Assembly: GCA_030620115.1 (NCBI GenBank)
Contig: JAUXFG010000039.1
Span: forward strand, 1 to 29,192
Length of the DNA: 29,192 nt
Direction: 5' to 3'
Source: Candidatus Fermentibacterota bacterium
GTDB taxonomy: Bacteria > JAFGKV01
Shown: piece by piece, positions 16,101-24,386 of the stretch
Layout of the letters: the number at the start of each line of letters is the position of its first letter
How positions within the stretch are numbered: the stretch's first letter is position 1
Position numbers and translations under genes: made by a program
Notes under the pieces: model-generated
Databases searched by the model: none
Told to the model about the DNA's origin: nothing
The model's input: the letters and a program-made list of their open reading frames with translations, nothing else

Positions 16101-17639
16101 TCACGTTCCGTGCATTGACGAGCTACGATTTTCTTTTCTAAAATGACATAGCGCCGCAATGGCTTGCGCTCGCTCTTCGGCGCTGATCACGTTGGAGACC
16201 ACAAGGGTCGCGCCATAGGCCAGCACAGAGAGGGCCGTACCGAGCACGAGCAGGAGCCAACCCTGAAGCATGGTCTGTGCTCCGCGGAGCACTGCCATCT
16301 GGATCGCGCCTGCCACGAGGGTTTTCGTGAAGGCCGACCAAGGAAGCGTGACGCCGGTTCGTCTCAACACGTAGGTGACCAAGACGATCACCGAGAGTAT
16401 TTGGGTGATACTGTTGGCTAGTGCGGCGCCGATGATGCCGTGCCGAGGAATCAAGAGGAAATCCAAGATGATGTTGACGACCGCTGCCGCTCCCGCCAAG
16501 CGAACATTAAAGCCCTGCCAACCGGCAGCGTAGAGGAGATAGGCGGTGGCACGGGCTATGATGAGGATGGGGGCGGCGATGCAGAAGATCCTTATGGCCC
16601 CAGATACGGGAAGATACGCATTTCCATACACCAGGGAGACAAGAAGAGGGGCATATGCATAGACGCCGACGGCGATGCACAACGAGATGGCGAACAGCAG
16701 GCGAGTGCTCTTTCTGTAGTGTGCCTTGGATGCTTCGCGGTCTCCCCGTCCTTCCAACCCGGAAAAGACAGGAAAGAGGATATCGGCGAGCTTTTCCGGC
16801 ACGATGCGCATGGCAACGCCGACCACCATATACGCGATATCGTAGAATGCGACCTCAGCCCGGGAATGGAAGAAGTAGAGGAAGAATACCTCGGATCTTT
16901 GCCACACCACGGTATCGAAGAAAAAGATGGCAGCAAGGCTTCGTGCATAATGGGAGATATCAATTGCCAACTCGTGAGGCAATGTACCCGGGGGCGGAAG
17001 CGTGGAGACGAGGGTTCGTCGGTACACGAGAACCCTGACGATTGCGAGAAAGACCTTGAGAAGAACCAGCCCCAGGACTCCTCCTCCTGAAAGGAGGATG
17101 ACCGCCGCCGCCGTGAAGGAGAGCGGAAGTAACACGAGATTGATCCTAAGCAGGGACCGGTAGGCGAGCAGACCCTCAAAGCTGGCCTCATAAACCACGG
17201 TCAGGCTATCCGGCAAGATGGCGAGTGCCGCAATCAAGAAGAGACAGACGGGGATATCCTGCGAAGAATGACCTGCAAGAGGATGGGAGAGCAGAAAGAG
17301 GCCGGTAGTGGCCAGCACTCCGAGGAGAAGCTCCCTTTTCACTACATAGGCGACTACTGACGAAACGCCGGTTTTGTCGCTTAATGCATGGCGCTGTGCG
17401 ACGAAGCGAATAATGGTATTCGGATATCCAAGGTTGACCACCTGAACTGCTAACTGCACCACATAAAGAAGGAAGGAGTAGCTGCCCTGCAAATCGGGAC
17501 CCAATATTCGGGCCACGAGGATGGATAACGCCAATCCCCGGATCACGAGCAAGGTCGTATTCAGCACATTGTACGCGCCCTTGCCTGCGAGCCCGCCTAG
17601 TGGGGGAGGGGGCGGAGGGTCCTGGGAGTGCTTATTCAC
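16101..17639 (-). CDS. Polysaccharide flippase (Wzx/MOP superfamily)
   Basis: This 512-aa integral membrane protein has about 12-14 hydrophobic segments and the look of the MOP superfamily flippases that move lipid-linked oligosaccharides across the inner membrane. Typical features are the opening AYNVLNTTLLVIRGLALSILVARILGP, an internal loop FSGLEGRGDREASKAHYRKS and LIPRHGIIGAALANSI. I prefer the GTG at 17639, which overlaps the RsbW-like gene by eight bases. An ATG at 17693 would overlap it by 62 bases. A short run of six prolines (about residues 8-13) precedes the first membrane segment. Being downstream of a phospho-switch module suggests regulated export of a surface glycan. Confidence 0.88.
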   Translation of the reverse strand: MNKHSQDPPPPPPLGGLAGKGAYNVLNTTLLVIRGLALSILVARILGPDLQGSYSFLLYVVQLAVQVVNLGYPNTIIRFVAQRHALSDKTGVSSVVAYVVKRELLLGVLATTGLFLLSHPLAGHSSQDIPVCLFLIAALAILPDSLTVVYEASFEGLLAYRSLLRINLVLLPLSFTAAAVILLSGGGVLGLVLLKVFLAIVRVLVYRRTLVSTLPPPGTLPHELAIDISHYARSLAAIFFFDTVVWQRSEVFFLYFFHSRAEVAFYDIAYMVVGVAMRIVPEKLADILFPVFSGLEGRGDREASKAHYRKSTRLLFAISLCIAVGVYAYAPLLVSLVYGNAYLPVSGAIRIFCIAAPILIIARATAYLLYAAGWQGFNVRLAGAAAVVNIILDFLLIPRHGIIGAALANSITQILSVIVLVTYVLRRTGVTLPWSAFTKTLVAGAIQMAVLRGAQTMLQGWLLLVLGTALSVLAYGATLVVSNVISAEERAQAIAALCHFRKENRSSSMHGT

Positions 17640-18072
17640 CTGTCTCTGGTATAGGTGTGATGGATTTTGTGAGGGTGACGATGGTCCCTCCATCGGGCTT
17701 CCGGCCGAATTCTACTGAATCCATGAAAGCGCGCATGAGAAAGATGCCTCTGCCACAGGATCTTAGAATGTTTGTTCCTACGGTAGGGTCCTCTAAAGCA
17801 GAAGGATCGAATCCAGATCCCTGATCGACGATATTGATGACCATGGTGTCACGTTCTCTCGCGAATGTAATGGCTGTAGGAATTCCATGGTTAAATCCGT
17901 TCCCGTGCCCCATGGCGTTCCGTGCTGCCTCCAGCACGGCATTGGCAATCATGTCGGATATTTCTTCCGGGGCGCCCAGCGCCTGAGGAATCACCAGGGC
18001 CATCTGGTGGACGAGATCGAGTAGTTCCTCGTCACTTGGAATGCGGACGCTGATCTTGGAGGGGGAACTCAA
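17632..18072 (-). CDS. RsbW/SpoIIAB-like anti-sigma factor kinase
   Basis: This 146-aa protein is a small GHKL-type ATPase of the anti-sigma/serine kinase family. The N box is seen in ANAVLEAARNAMGHGN, the G1 box in VDQGSGFDP and the G2 box in SCGRGIFLM. Family members bind a sigma factor or other target and phosphorylate a STAS antagonist. The start codon appears to be TTG at 18072 with a distant AGGGA upstream. It lies between the phosphatase and flippase genes and overlaps the latter. No sigma factor is encoded nearby, so the target may be unlinked or not a sigma factor. Confidence 0.88.
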   Translation of the reverse strand: MSSPSKISVRIPSDEELLDLVHQMALVIPQALGAPEEISDMIANAVLEAARNAMGHGNGFNHGIPTAITFARERDTMVINIVDQGSGFDPSALEDPTVGTNILRSCGRGIFLMRAFMDSVEFGRKPDGGTIVTLTKSITPIPETGE

Positions 18073-18165
18073 GAAGGTCTTCCCTGAGCTAGCTGAGACG
18101 GTCCGGAAGAATGCCTACGGGTGATCATCGAAATGTCGCGCATTCTTTCTCTGGACTGTGGGCTG

Positions 18166-20337
18166 CTATCCATTTCGGATAAAGAGCACCACGATATCAT
18201 CAGCGGGTGGCACGCCGTCGAGGAAGGCATCGAGTTCGGCGAGAAAAATATCGGCCAGCTCATGGCATGACGCATTCGGATGGTTGCGCACAATATCTTG
18301 GAGACGCGCGGTACCGAATCCTTCGTCATCTTCTGAAGAACCCCTCACAAGGCCGTTACTGAAGAAGATGATCAGATCGCGCGATACGAGCTGGGCCGTC
18401 ACTGTGTCAAACTGCCGTTTCTTCCCGGACTCACGTGACGCGGTGATCCCTTCGCAACGTGAGCCAAGATGCTCGAATTTCCCTGCAAGCGCTCGGTGAA
18501 GGAGCACTGGCTCATTCCCCGCAAGCGACAAGGTGAGGCTATTGGATCTCTGATCGATGATACCATAGCTCAGCATATACGCACCATCACCCGAATGATC
18601 GGACGAGAGAATCACACGATCGAGTTCCGCCAAAACCGCGGCGGGGCTCTGTTTTGTGGGGGCAACAGTTTGGGTGGTGATCCTCATTTCCAAAGCCCGG
18701 ATCAATGCTTGAAAACCATCTCCCGGCACATCGGCCAAGAAGACCCCGAGTCGATTTTTGCTCAGGCTCATCACGCAGCAGACATCAGCTGCCGGTGGTT
18801 CGGCTCGCCGAAGGACCATGCCTACCTGGATCTTTTCCTTCTCAGTGAGGTCGATCTTACAGAGTGGTTCTTGCAGTTCCTCCAGGAGATTCCGAGAGTA
18901 TGCTTCTTCCACCGCACGGTGCATACGTTGAATGTGGGCCGGAGGCCCCGCGTCTCGATGAGGGAGGATGTTGTCCGCAAAGCGGAGCCCCAATACGGGG
19001 ATGGCGACAAAACCAACGGCCAGGATCAGGATTGATAATACGGTTTGGAATCCAGATGTCCCGATGCCCGGGAGACCAAAGAATGCCAGGAAGAACAAGG
19101 AAAGGGCCAAGGTGGCAGCCACTGGACCCTCACGCTTCGCAACGAGCCCGGAGAGCACGGTTGCGAAAAAGAACACGATCCTGTCCCACCACCATGCAGA
19201 GGAAAGGGAAAAGGGTACCCAGGCGGCGATGATCAGTGCTGAAAGAAGGAGTGCCACGAGCGTTGAAGCGCGGTGGAACAGCCGATCAAGTATCGGACGA
19301 ATGCCAAGCTCACTGGCAAGACCCACTCCAAAGGCGAGAAACAAAGATTGGAGCCATGGGAAGCCTGGACCAACAAAACGGCTCATACTGGTTTCAGCTA
19401 CGCCTGGGAGCAGCAATGCCACCGATGCGAACCCGATACCCGATATTCCAAGTAACCAACCCGTCTTGAGTTCACTCCCGGGAGGCAGCGCATCTCTGTC
19501 TTGTGGTGCACGGCTATTCCAAAGGTAGTAGCCCACAAGCACAAGCCCCGCAACAATGGCGCCGAATACAATCGTGACAAGAATGCTGATTGTCGCTGGG
19601 CAGCCTTGGGAGAGGTGATCAACCATGGCGAGCACAGCGGCCACACCGGCGCTCGTTGCCCACCATCCCGCATGTCCTGGATTGGGCAGTGCATCCTCGA
19701 TTGTCTTCCAGATCGACCGCATGGCCAAGGAGAGCAGAGCGAATGAGAGTATCGCCATGAGCACGAGAGGGAAGAGTGATGGAGAAGATTCGGGGATTCT
19801 TGGGATATCCGCCGAGAGGAGCGTGATGGCGGGGAGGCATCCCGTTCGGGGAAGGTGCATGGAAAGGCTGGGGCCGACGGGAGGGATGAGCACAATAGTT
19901 TCATCCCCGCTGTCGCTCTCTGTGCGCTCGACCGTCGCGTCCCCCAACGCCTTTGAAAGGGAAGCCTCGATCTCTTCACCCCATGCCGAGACTTGGTCGG
20001 GCTCCAGGTGTAGACCTGGAGCCCAAGGGCTTTTCTGCGAACCTAGCAGATTGCCCGTGGGATTCTGGACCACGGTTGCTTGTTCAAGGTGCGAGGTCCA
20101 TCTGCTCACCCAGATCGGTCCAGTTGGGGAGAGAATGATTCTTTGGTGTGGAGCTGATTGAACCTGCGAGCCGAGGGCATGCGCCACAGGCATCGCCCGT
20201 TCCTGGATATGCTTTGGTCCCAAGCCCCAAGCATGCCTTGCCCTGGGAAGCCACTCAAGGCAAGCAAGCACTGCGAGAATAACTCCGACGACGGCGAAAA
20301 TGGCGGGCCGGATTCCCGCACTGCGACTTATTGGCAT
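18166..20337 (-). CDS. Membrane-bound SpoIIE/RsbU-type PP2C phosphatase
   Basis: This 723-aa protein has an N-terminal transmembrane segment (about 11-30), an extracytoplasmic region to about 185, then about eight membrane segments (about 187-455). A cytoplasmic SpoIIE-type phosphatase domain follows (about 475-723). Metal-binding motifs are LADVPGDG (Asp536) and PADDIVVLFIR near the end. The first normally reads DVSGHG, so it departs from consensus while keeping the Asp. Such proteins dephosphorylate a STAS antagonist in response to a signal sensed by the membrane or outer part. The partner is most likely the STAS protein encoded just upstream, 42 bases away. Only 93 bases separate it from the RsbW-like gene. 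Confidence 0.9.
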   Translation of the reverse strand: MPISRSAGIRPAIFAVVGVILAVLACLEWLPRARHAWGLGPKHIQERAMPVAHALGSQVQSAPHQRIILSPTGPIWVSRWTSHLEQATVVQNPTGNLLGSQKSPWAPGLHLEPDQVSAWGEEIEASLSKALGDATVERTESDSGDETIVLIPPVGPSLSMHLPRTGCLPAITLLSADIPRIPESSPSLFPLVLMAILSFALLSLAMRSIWKTIEDALPNPGHAGWWATSAGVAAVLAMVDHLSQGCPATISILVTIVFGAIVAGLVLVGYYLWNSRAPQDRDALPPGSELKTGWLLGISGIGFASVALLLPGVAETSMSRFVGPGFPWLQSLFLAFGVGLASELGIRPILDRLFHRASTLVALLLSALIIAAWVPFSLSSAWWWDRIVFFFATVLSGLVAKREGPVAATLALSLFFLAFFGLPGIGTSGFQTVLSILILAVGFVAIPVLGLRFADNILPHRDAGPPAHIQRMHRAVEEAYSRNLLEELQEPLCKIDLTEKEKIQVGMVLRRAEPPAADVCCVMSLSKNRLGVFLADVPGDGFQALIRALEMRITTQTVAPTKQSPAAVLAELDRVILSSDHSGDGAYMLSYGIIDQRSNSLTLSLAGNEPVLLHRALAGKFEHLGSRCEGITASRESGKKRQFDTVTAQLVSRDLIIFFSNGLVRGSSEDDEGFGTARLQDIVRNHPNASCHELADIFLAELDAFLDGVPPADDIVVLFIRNG

Positions 20338-20379
20338 CCTGTCGACCTCCTGGGCTCTTGGAGGAGGAGTGTGCTCCTA

Positions 20380-20724
20380 CTACGATTTGAAACTGGCGAT
20401 TGCTTCCTTTTCGTCGTCCCAATCCTCTAGGACGGTAATGAGCTGCGTAATGACCAGAAGATTGTGGATTTTCTTGGTCAAACGAAGAAGTTTGAGTTCG
20501 CCCTCGGCTTTCTTGAGGCTGGTGTACGCGGAGATCAGAGTCCCAAGCCCGGTGGAATCAATCCAAGAGACATGTGCCAGATCAATGAGTACTTTCCGCT
20601 TCTCTGCGGTGATGAGGTCCTTCATGGTGTCGTGAAGCAGATTTGCTTCACTTCCTCCGATGAGCTTGCCTTTCAACTCGAGGATAATGACATCCTCGAC
20701 GTCGCGTTGAGAGATCTTCAACAT
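20380..20724 (-). CDS. STAS-domain anti-anti-sigma factor (SpoIIAA/RsbV-like)
   Basis: This 114-aa protein is a single STAS domain. The segment VLIDLAHVSWIDSTGLGTLIS holds the conserved Ser (in DSTGLG) that the partner kinase phosphorylates. I start at the ATG at 20724 because GGAG precedes it by seven bases; a longer frame to 20844 adds 40 residues unlike the family. In its unphosphorylated form it would bind the RsbW-like protein and free that protein's target. It heads the minus-strand unit STAS, phosphatase, kinase, flippase, divergent from mazG. Confidence 0.93.
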   Translation of the reverse strand: MLKISQRDVEDVIILELKGKLIGGSEANLLHDTMKDLITAEKRKVLIDLAHVSWIDSTGLGTLISAYTSLKKAEGELKLLRLTKKIHNLLVITQLITVLEDWDDEKEAIASFKS

Positions 20725-20842
20725 GCCGTCGCTCCATAGAAAAGGGTTCCCGAAGTTCATGAGTGAACGCGATGACAAGTAGTTGACCATGGTCCCCGAG
20801 TCAAGGGTTGCGATGGATGATTCATGCCACCATGTTCCCCGC
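20725..20842. promoter_or_regulatory. Divergent promoter region, STAS module / mazG
   Basis: This 118-base gap must drive both the STAS-led operon and mazG. I see no clear pair of promoter hexamers. The GGAG site for the STAS gene lies within it. Confidence 0.3.
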
Positions 20843-21634
20843 ATGGAACGACTAGAAAACCTCCTCAGGAAACTCCGCAGTCCCGATGGATGCCCGTGGG
20901 ACAGAGCGCAGACCCCACAATCCCTGATTCCCTTCCTTGTTGAAGAGGTTCATGAGCTTGTGGATGCGATCACCACACAGGATGAGTCTCGGATACGAGA
21001 GGAACTCGGCGACATCCTGCTCCATCTTCTTTTTCAAGTTCAGCTCGCCGAGGAACGAGGCGCCTTTGCGTGGGGCGATGTCGTGACTGGCATTTGCGAG
21101 AAGATGGAGAGCAGGCATCGCCACATCCTCAATGGAGATGGTCCATCTGACCGATCAGGGGAGACCTGGGAGACTTCCAAACGCAAAGAGAAAGACAGGG
21201 ATTCCCTGCTTGATGGCATTCCCGGAACTCTGCCGGCTCTCCTGAGATCATGGCGCGTTCAGCAGCGGGCCGCAGAGGTTGGCTTTGACTGGCCGGATGC
21301 GGCATCGGTCTGGGAGAAGGTACATGAGGAAATGGCGGAACTGGAGCAGGAATTTGCTGCTGAGGACAGCACCCGCATAGCGGATGAGCTGGGTGATCTC
21401 CTCTTTGTCTTAGTGAGTTTTGGTCGCCACCACGGGTTGGTCGCCGAGAATGTGCTGCAGAGTGCCATGGCGCGATTCTCTCGGCGGTTTCGGGAGATGG
21501 AACGTGAGCTTGCGCAGCGAGGGAGCCCCATTGGGACCGTTCCGCTCGCGGTGATGGATGCAATGTGGGAGAAAATCAAGAGTGCTGAGAAGCGCGGTGA
21601 AGAGGAGCATCCCGCGGATCACAAAGCCGGATGA
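20843..21634 (+). CDS. mazG: Nucleoside triphosphate pyrophosphohydrolase MazG
   Basis: This 263-aa enzyme hydrolyses nucleoside triphosphates to monophosphates and pyrophosphate, clearing aberrant nucleotides. Two MazG domains are visible. The first has GCPWDRAQT, EEVHELVDAI and EELGDILLHLLFQ; the second has EEMAELEQEF and DELGDLLFVLVSFGRHHG. These are the paired EExxE and ExxD metal-binding motifs. With the ATG at 20843 the length equals that of the E. coli protein, which supports this start over upstream in-frame ATGs. No strong ribosome site is seen. It stands alone on its strand, followed by a long repeat-rich spacer. Confidence 0.96.
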   Translation: MERLENLLRKLRSPDGCPWDRAQTPQSLIPFLVEEVHELVDAITTQDESRIREELGDILLHLLFQVQLAEERGAFAWGDVVTGICEKMESRHRHILNGDGPSDRSGETWETSKRKEKDRDSLLDGIPGTLPALLRSWRVQQRAAEVGFDWPDAASVWEKVHEEMAELEQEFAAEDSTRIADELGDLLFVLVSFGRHHGLVAENVLQSAMARFSRRFREMERELAQRGSPIGTVPLAVMDAMWEKIKSAEKRGEEEHPADHKAG

Positions 21635-21950
21635 TCTCAGGATTGGGGGAATGGGAGAGGGCAATCCATAAGCAACGATTTACCAGCCACACAGGTATGG
21701 TGTATGCGGAAGCACCTACTACTATATGTCATTCTGAGGGAGCAAAGCGACCGAAGAATCTGGGTGGGGAACCGGGGGCAGCGTGGGTGAAGGATAATCC
21801 CGGCCACCGAGTCCTTACATCTCTCAGGCGGAAGCCGGTCAACGTGCTTCAGGTGTCAGGTGTCAGGATGCGGAAGGAGCGTCTACGCTCGCCCAATGGC
21901 CCGGAGAGAACAATCGATCGGAATCCCGAAATCGAGGAAGATCTCCATTA
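21635..21950. repeat. Spacer with G-rich tract, GTCATTCTGAG repeat and word-like repeat
   Basis: No gene is supported. A G-rich stretch follows mazG at 21640-21660. A plus-strand GTCATTCTGAG-type repeat is at 21728-21762, a third copy of the pair seen at 7292-7390. A CAGGTGTCAGGTGTCAGGA tandem repeat is at 21850-21870. The remaining sequence holds nothing I recognise. Confidence 0.6.
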
Positions 21951-22197
21951 TCGGGGATGTTTCATTCTCTCGTTTACGATCTCGGCCTCGCGCTACGGCT
22001 CACGATAGGAATACAATATCCCGTGGAGAGATCCCGGAACCGTGGCACCACCCTCAGTCATTGCGAGGAGAGTAAGCGACGAAGCAATCTCATCCGCCCA
22101 TTGAGATCGCCGCGCTATCGCTCGCGATGACCCCCGGGGCCTCACTCATTGCAAGGAGGGTTCCGAAAGTGCAAACCACTTCCCGGCCTATCCTTGC
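21951..22197 (+). repeat. Dispersed repeat of about 247 bp, copy 2
   Basis: Second copy of the repeat at 15786-16031, same orientation and nearly the same length. Its inner inverted unit is at 22057-22131 (GTCATTGCGAG to CTCGCGATGAC). The part from TTCCGAAAGTGCAAACCAC to CCCGGCCT is also shared almost exactly. Confidence 0.8.
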
Positions 22198-22923
22198 CGA
22201 AATCCATGAAACCTGAGATCTGTGAACACCTGCCATGTACGGATAGCTCGGTGTCCAATTGTGGGCGGCCCATGTCCAAAACCGAACACGGGAAGCGGTA
22301 CGCGATCAATGAATATGATCAATGACTGTCTAGTTCTATTCATCATCGAATTAGATTAGTCAATTATAGTATGGATTGGATATAAGAAACACAATCATAA
22401 GAGGAATTGTCAAACAGCAATTGTGTTATTGATTTCCGTTACTGGTAGAGACTCTGCAATGGAGGTAATAAAATCGGTTCTATCGAATGTTGCAGCTAGG
22501 GTTTAGATTGACGCGATCGAGGCGGAGAGACAGAGAGATCTACCCTAAATCGGTTCGCTGAGATGAGTTGGAATTTCCCGGAAGAGCTGCGATATCCACT
22601 GGCATAGGATTTGCAGCACGCACCATTGGGATAGTAGGAGCGGCGACCACGCGATGGCGTGTGTGCTCGATCCCACAAGCCCGCGGCGATGGCGAGGACC
22701 AGATCTTGCTCAATGGTGGATTCATGCGCATCAACTTCTCCGCGCGGGCACCAATTCTCTTCTTTCCGTGTCGGCAAGGAAGAAAACTAGTGGAGAAGCG
22801 CTGTCCGCTTGTAGTGGGTGGCTCTCATACAGGCCAGCAGTCACGCCCCACCGCTGAGTCAGTGTGATTGTTATTCCTCCGTGAGATCTGGCCCCGCAGC
22901 CATCGCACCAACTCAACCCATTT
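22198..22923. other. AT-rich island and unassigned spacer
   Basis: From about 22240 to 22500 the sequence is strikingly AT-rich (roughly one-third GC by eye from 22320 to 22450) compared with the GC-rich genes around it. An 8-bp inverted pair, AACACAAT at 22388-22395 and ATTGTGTT at 22420-22427, lies within it. From 22500 to 22923 composition returns to normal. Open frames on both strands there resemble no family and lack good ribosome sites. The island could be a remnant of transferred DNA or a regulatory/structural site. Confidence 0.5.
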
Positions 22924-22951
22924 AGGGTTCGCGCAGGAATAACTTCACATT
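22924..22951 (+). repeat. Solo terminus of the 183-bp element family
   Basis: AGGGTTCGCGCAGGAATAAC followed by TTCACATT matches the end of copies A-C closely, but the following sequence does not continue into the element interior. It lies 35 bases downstream of the mtgA stop codon. Confidence 0.65.
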
Positions 22952-22985
22952 ATTCCACCATTCCAATCGCGACGCGAAGTCCGTA

Positions 22986-23852
22986 TCAAAGATCCCGGAT
23001 ATAAGCGGCGCCCCCGAGCTGCTGCATCTGGTGAATGATCCACGCGACTCGTCCGCATACATATCCCGACGGCCGATCAATGTGGAGTCTCCGTGGGTTC
23101 GGGAGTACTGCAGCCAGGAGGGCTGCCTCCTCCATGGTGAGCCGATCCGGTGATTTCGAGAAGTAGATCTCACTGGCCGCCCCGACTCCAAATACTCCTG
23201 GCCCGAACTCGGCGATGTTCACGTAGACCTCGATGATTCTTCGCTTGGGCCAAAGAGCTTCCAGGAGGATCGTGAAATAGGCCTCGAGGCCTTTTCGCAC
23301 GAGGCTCTTCTTGGGCCACAAGAAAAGGTTCTTGGCAACCTGTTGGGTGATACCACTTGCACCGCGTGTTCGAATGCCGGACCGATACTCCTGCCATGCC
23401 TTTCTCATGGATTTGAAGTCGAATCCCCGATGCGTGGGAAAGCTCTGATCCTCAGCCGCTACCACGGACAAGAATACCTCTGGAGAGATCTTCTCCCAAT
23501 CCACCCAGCGGTAGTGCAGCATGTTGTCCGAAGAACGAGACCACCGATGGTGGAGCATGAAGGATGAGACCGGCGGTGCGAGCCACCGTAGACAGAGAAC
23601 CGGCACAATCGTAAGCAAGACAACCAGGAGCGCAAGCGCGCGAAACATGGCCCACCGCATACTTCGTCGTCCAGAAGATGAGATCTCTTCAGATTCAACG
23701 GAATGGGATTCTGGGACCCGTGATGCAGCTGATTCAAGGCAGGTGTTTCCCTCGTGGCCATCGATTCCCGGCGGACTCTGGTTTTCACTGATAAATGAAG
23801 CTTGTTCTGGAGATGCTTCTTCTGATTGCGTTTGTCTCGGTACGAGGTCCAT
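22986..23852 (-). CDS. mtgA: Monofunctional peptidoglycan glycosyltransferase
   Basis: This 288-aa protein is a family GT51 enzyme that polymerises lipid II into glycan strands at the outer face of the inner membrane. A polar N-terminus of about 65 residues precedes one transmembrane segment, and the catalytic domain shows VVAAEDQSFPTHRGFD (catalytic Glu), GASGITQQVAKNLFL, RKGLEAYFTILLEALWPKRRIIEVYVN and AALLAAVLPNP in the expected order. There is no transpeptidase domain. I choose the ATG at 23852 because AAGGGAG lies five bases upstream; a frame to 23879 lacks such a site. The N-terminal extension is longer than in E. coli MtgA and lacks a recognisable domain. Confidence 0.95.
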   Translation of the reverse strand: MDLVPRQTQSEEASPEQASFISENQSPPGIDGHEGNTCLESAASRVPESHSVESEEISSSGRRSMRWAMFRALALLVVLLTIVPVLCLRWLAPPVSSFMLHHRWSRSSDNMLHYRWVDWEKISPEVFLSVVAAEDQSFPTHRGFDFKSMRKAWQEYRSGIRTRGASGITQQVAKNLFLWPKKSLVRKGLEAYFTILLEALWPKRRIIEVYVNIAEFGPGVFGVGAASEIYFSKSPDRLTMEEAALLAAVLPNPRRLHIDRPSGYVCGRVAWIIHQMQQLGGAAYIRDL

Positions 23853-24087
23853 GCGCGCTCCCTTAGGATAAGCTCTCAACCTGAGAGATCAGAAGAGTAA
23901 CTCACAGGAGTAGATATTTAGCATCGCAAAAACGTGCTTGACAATTCATGGGGGCAACCGGCAGGTTTTCATGATAGAGGGGCTGGTTTGCCCTTCAGGA
24001 ATCTCGTCCGGATTGAAGATCACGGGCGGTGCGGTGGGAGACAGGTGCAGAGAAACACGGGAGAGGCTACAACAAGGGAGGCCACTC

Positions 24088-24282
24088 ATGAGAATCGCAT
24101 CTTCGATTATCGCAGCACTGGGCATAGTGCTGCTCATCATGGCTTTAGTAGGAAGACTTTTCGGTCCGTCAATAGTCTACCTGCTGGGCGATTCTTTCGC
24201 TTCCATGACACTGCTTGTCGCGTCAAACACGGCGTTTCTTCTGGCCATTCTGCTGCGCATGATCTCCATGGAGGGTAATTAG
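24088..24282 (+). CDS. 64-aa small membrane protein with two hydrophobic segments
   Basis: A 64-codon gene with an excellent ribosome site (AAGGGAGG, six bases before the ATG) encodes a protein of two hydrophobic helices, about residues 5-23 and 38-58, joined by a short loop (RLFGPSIVYLLGDSFAS). The longer frame to 23938 adds 50 polar residues without a ribosome site, so I reject it. I do not recognise a family. It is divergent from mtgA and convergent with the threonine dehydrogenase gene, so context gives no function. A perfect TTGACA at 23938-23943 lacks a partner -10 box. Confidence 0.7.
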   Translation: MRIASSIIAALGIVLLIMALVGRLFGPSIVYLLGDSFASMTLLVASNTAFLLAILLRMISMEGN

Positions 24283-24386
24283 ACGTCTCGGGAATTCCAC
24301 AAGTTCCTGGCACACAACGCCTTCGCAGGCAATTGACGATTGACTCTCTATTGTTCCAGAGCCCCAATCGCGCAGCGATACTCAGG

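Noticed and set aside
22679-22753. tRNA-like 75-base segment: GCCCGCG pairs with CGCGGGC and is followed by ACCA
   Set aside because: The acceptor stem pairs perfectly, but no D arm, anticodon arm or T arm with a TTC loop can be drawn in the right places.
22496-22867. Overlapping frames of 60-100 codons on both strands in the spacer before mtgA
   Set aside because: They resemble no family, lack convincing ribosome sites and lie on top of each other; I could not prefer any.
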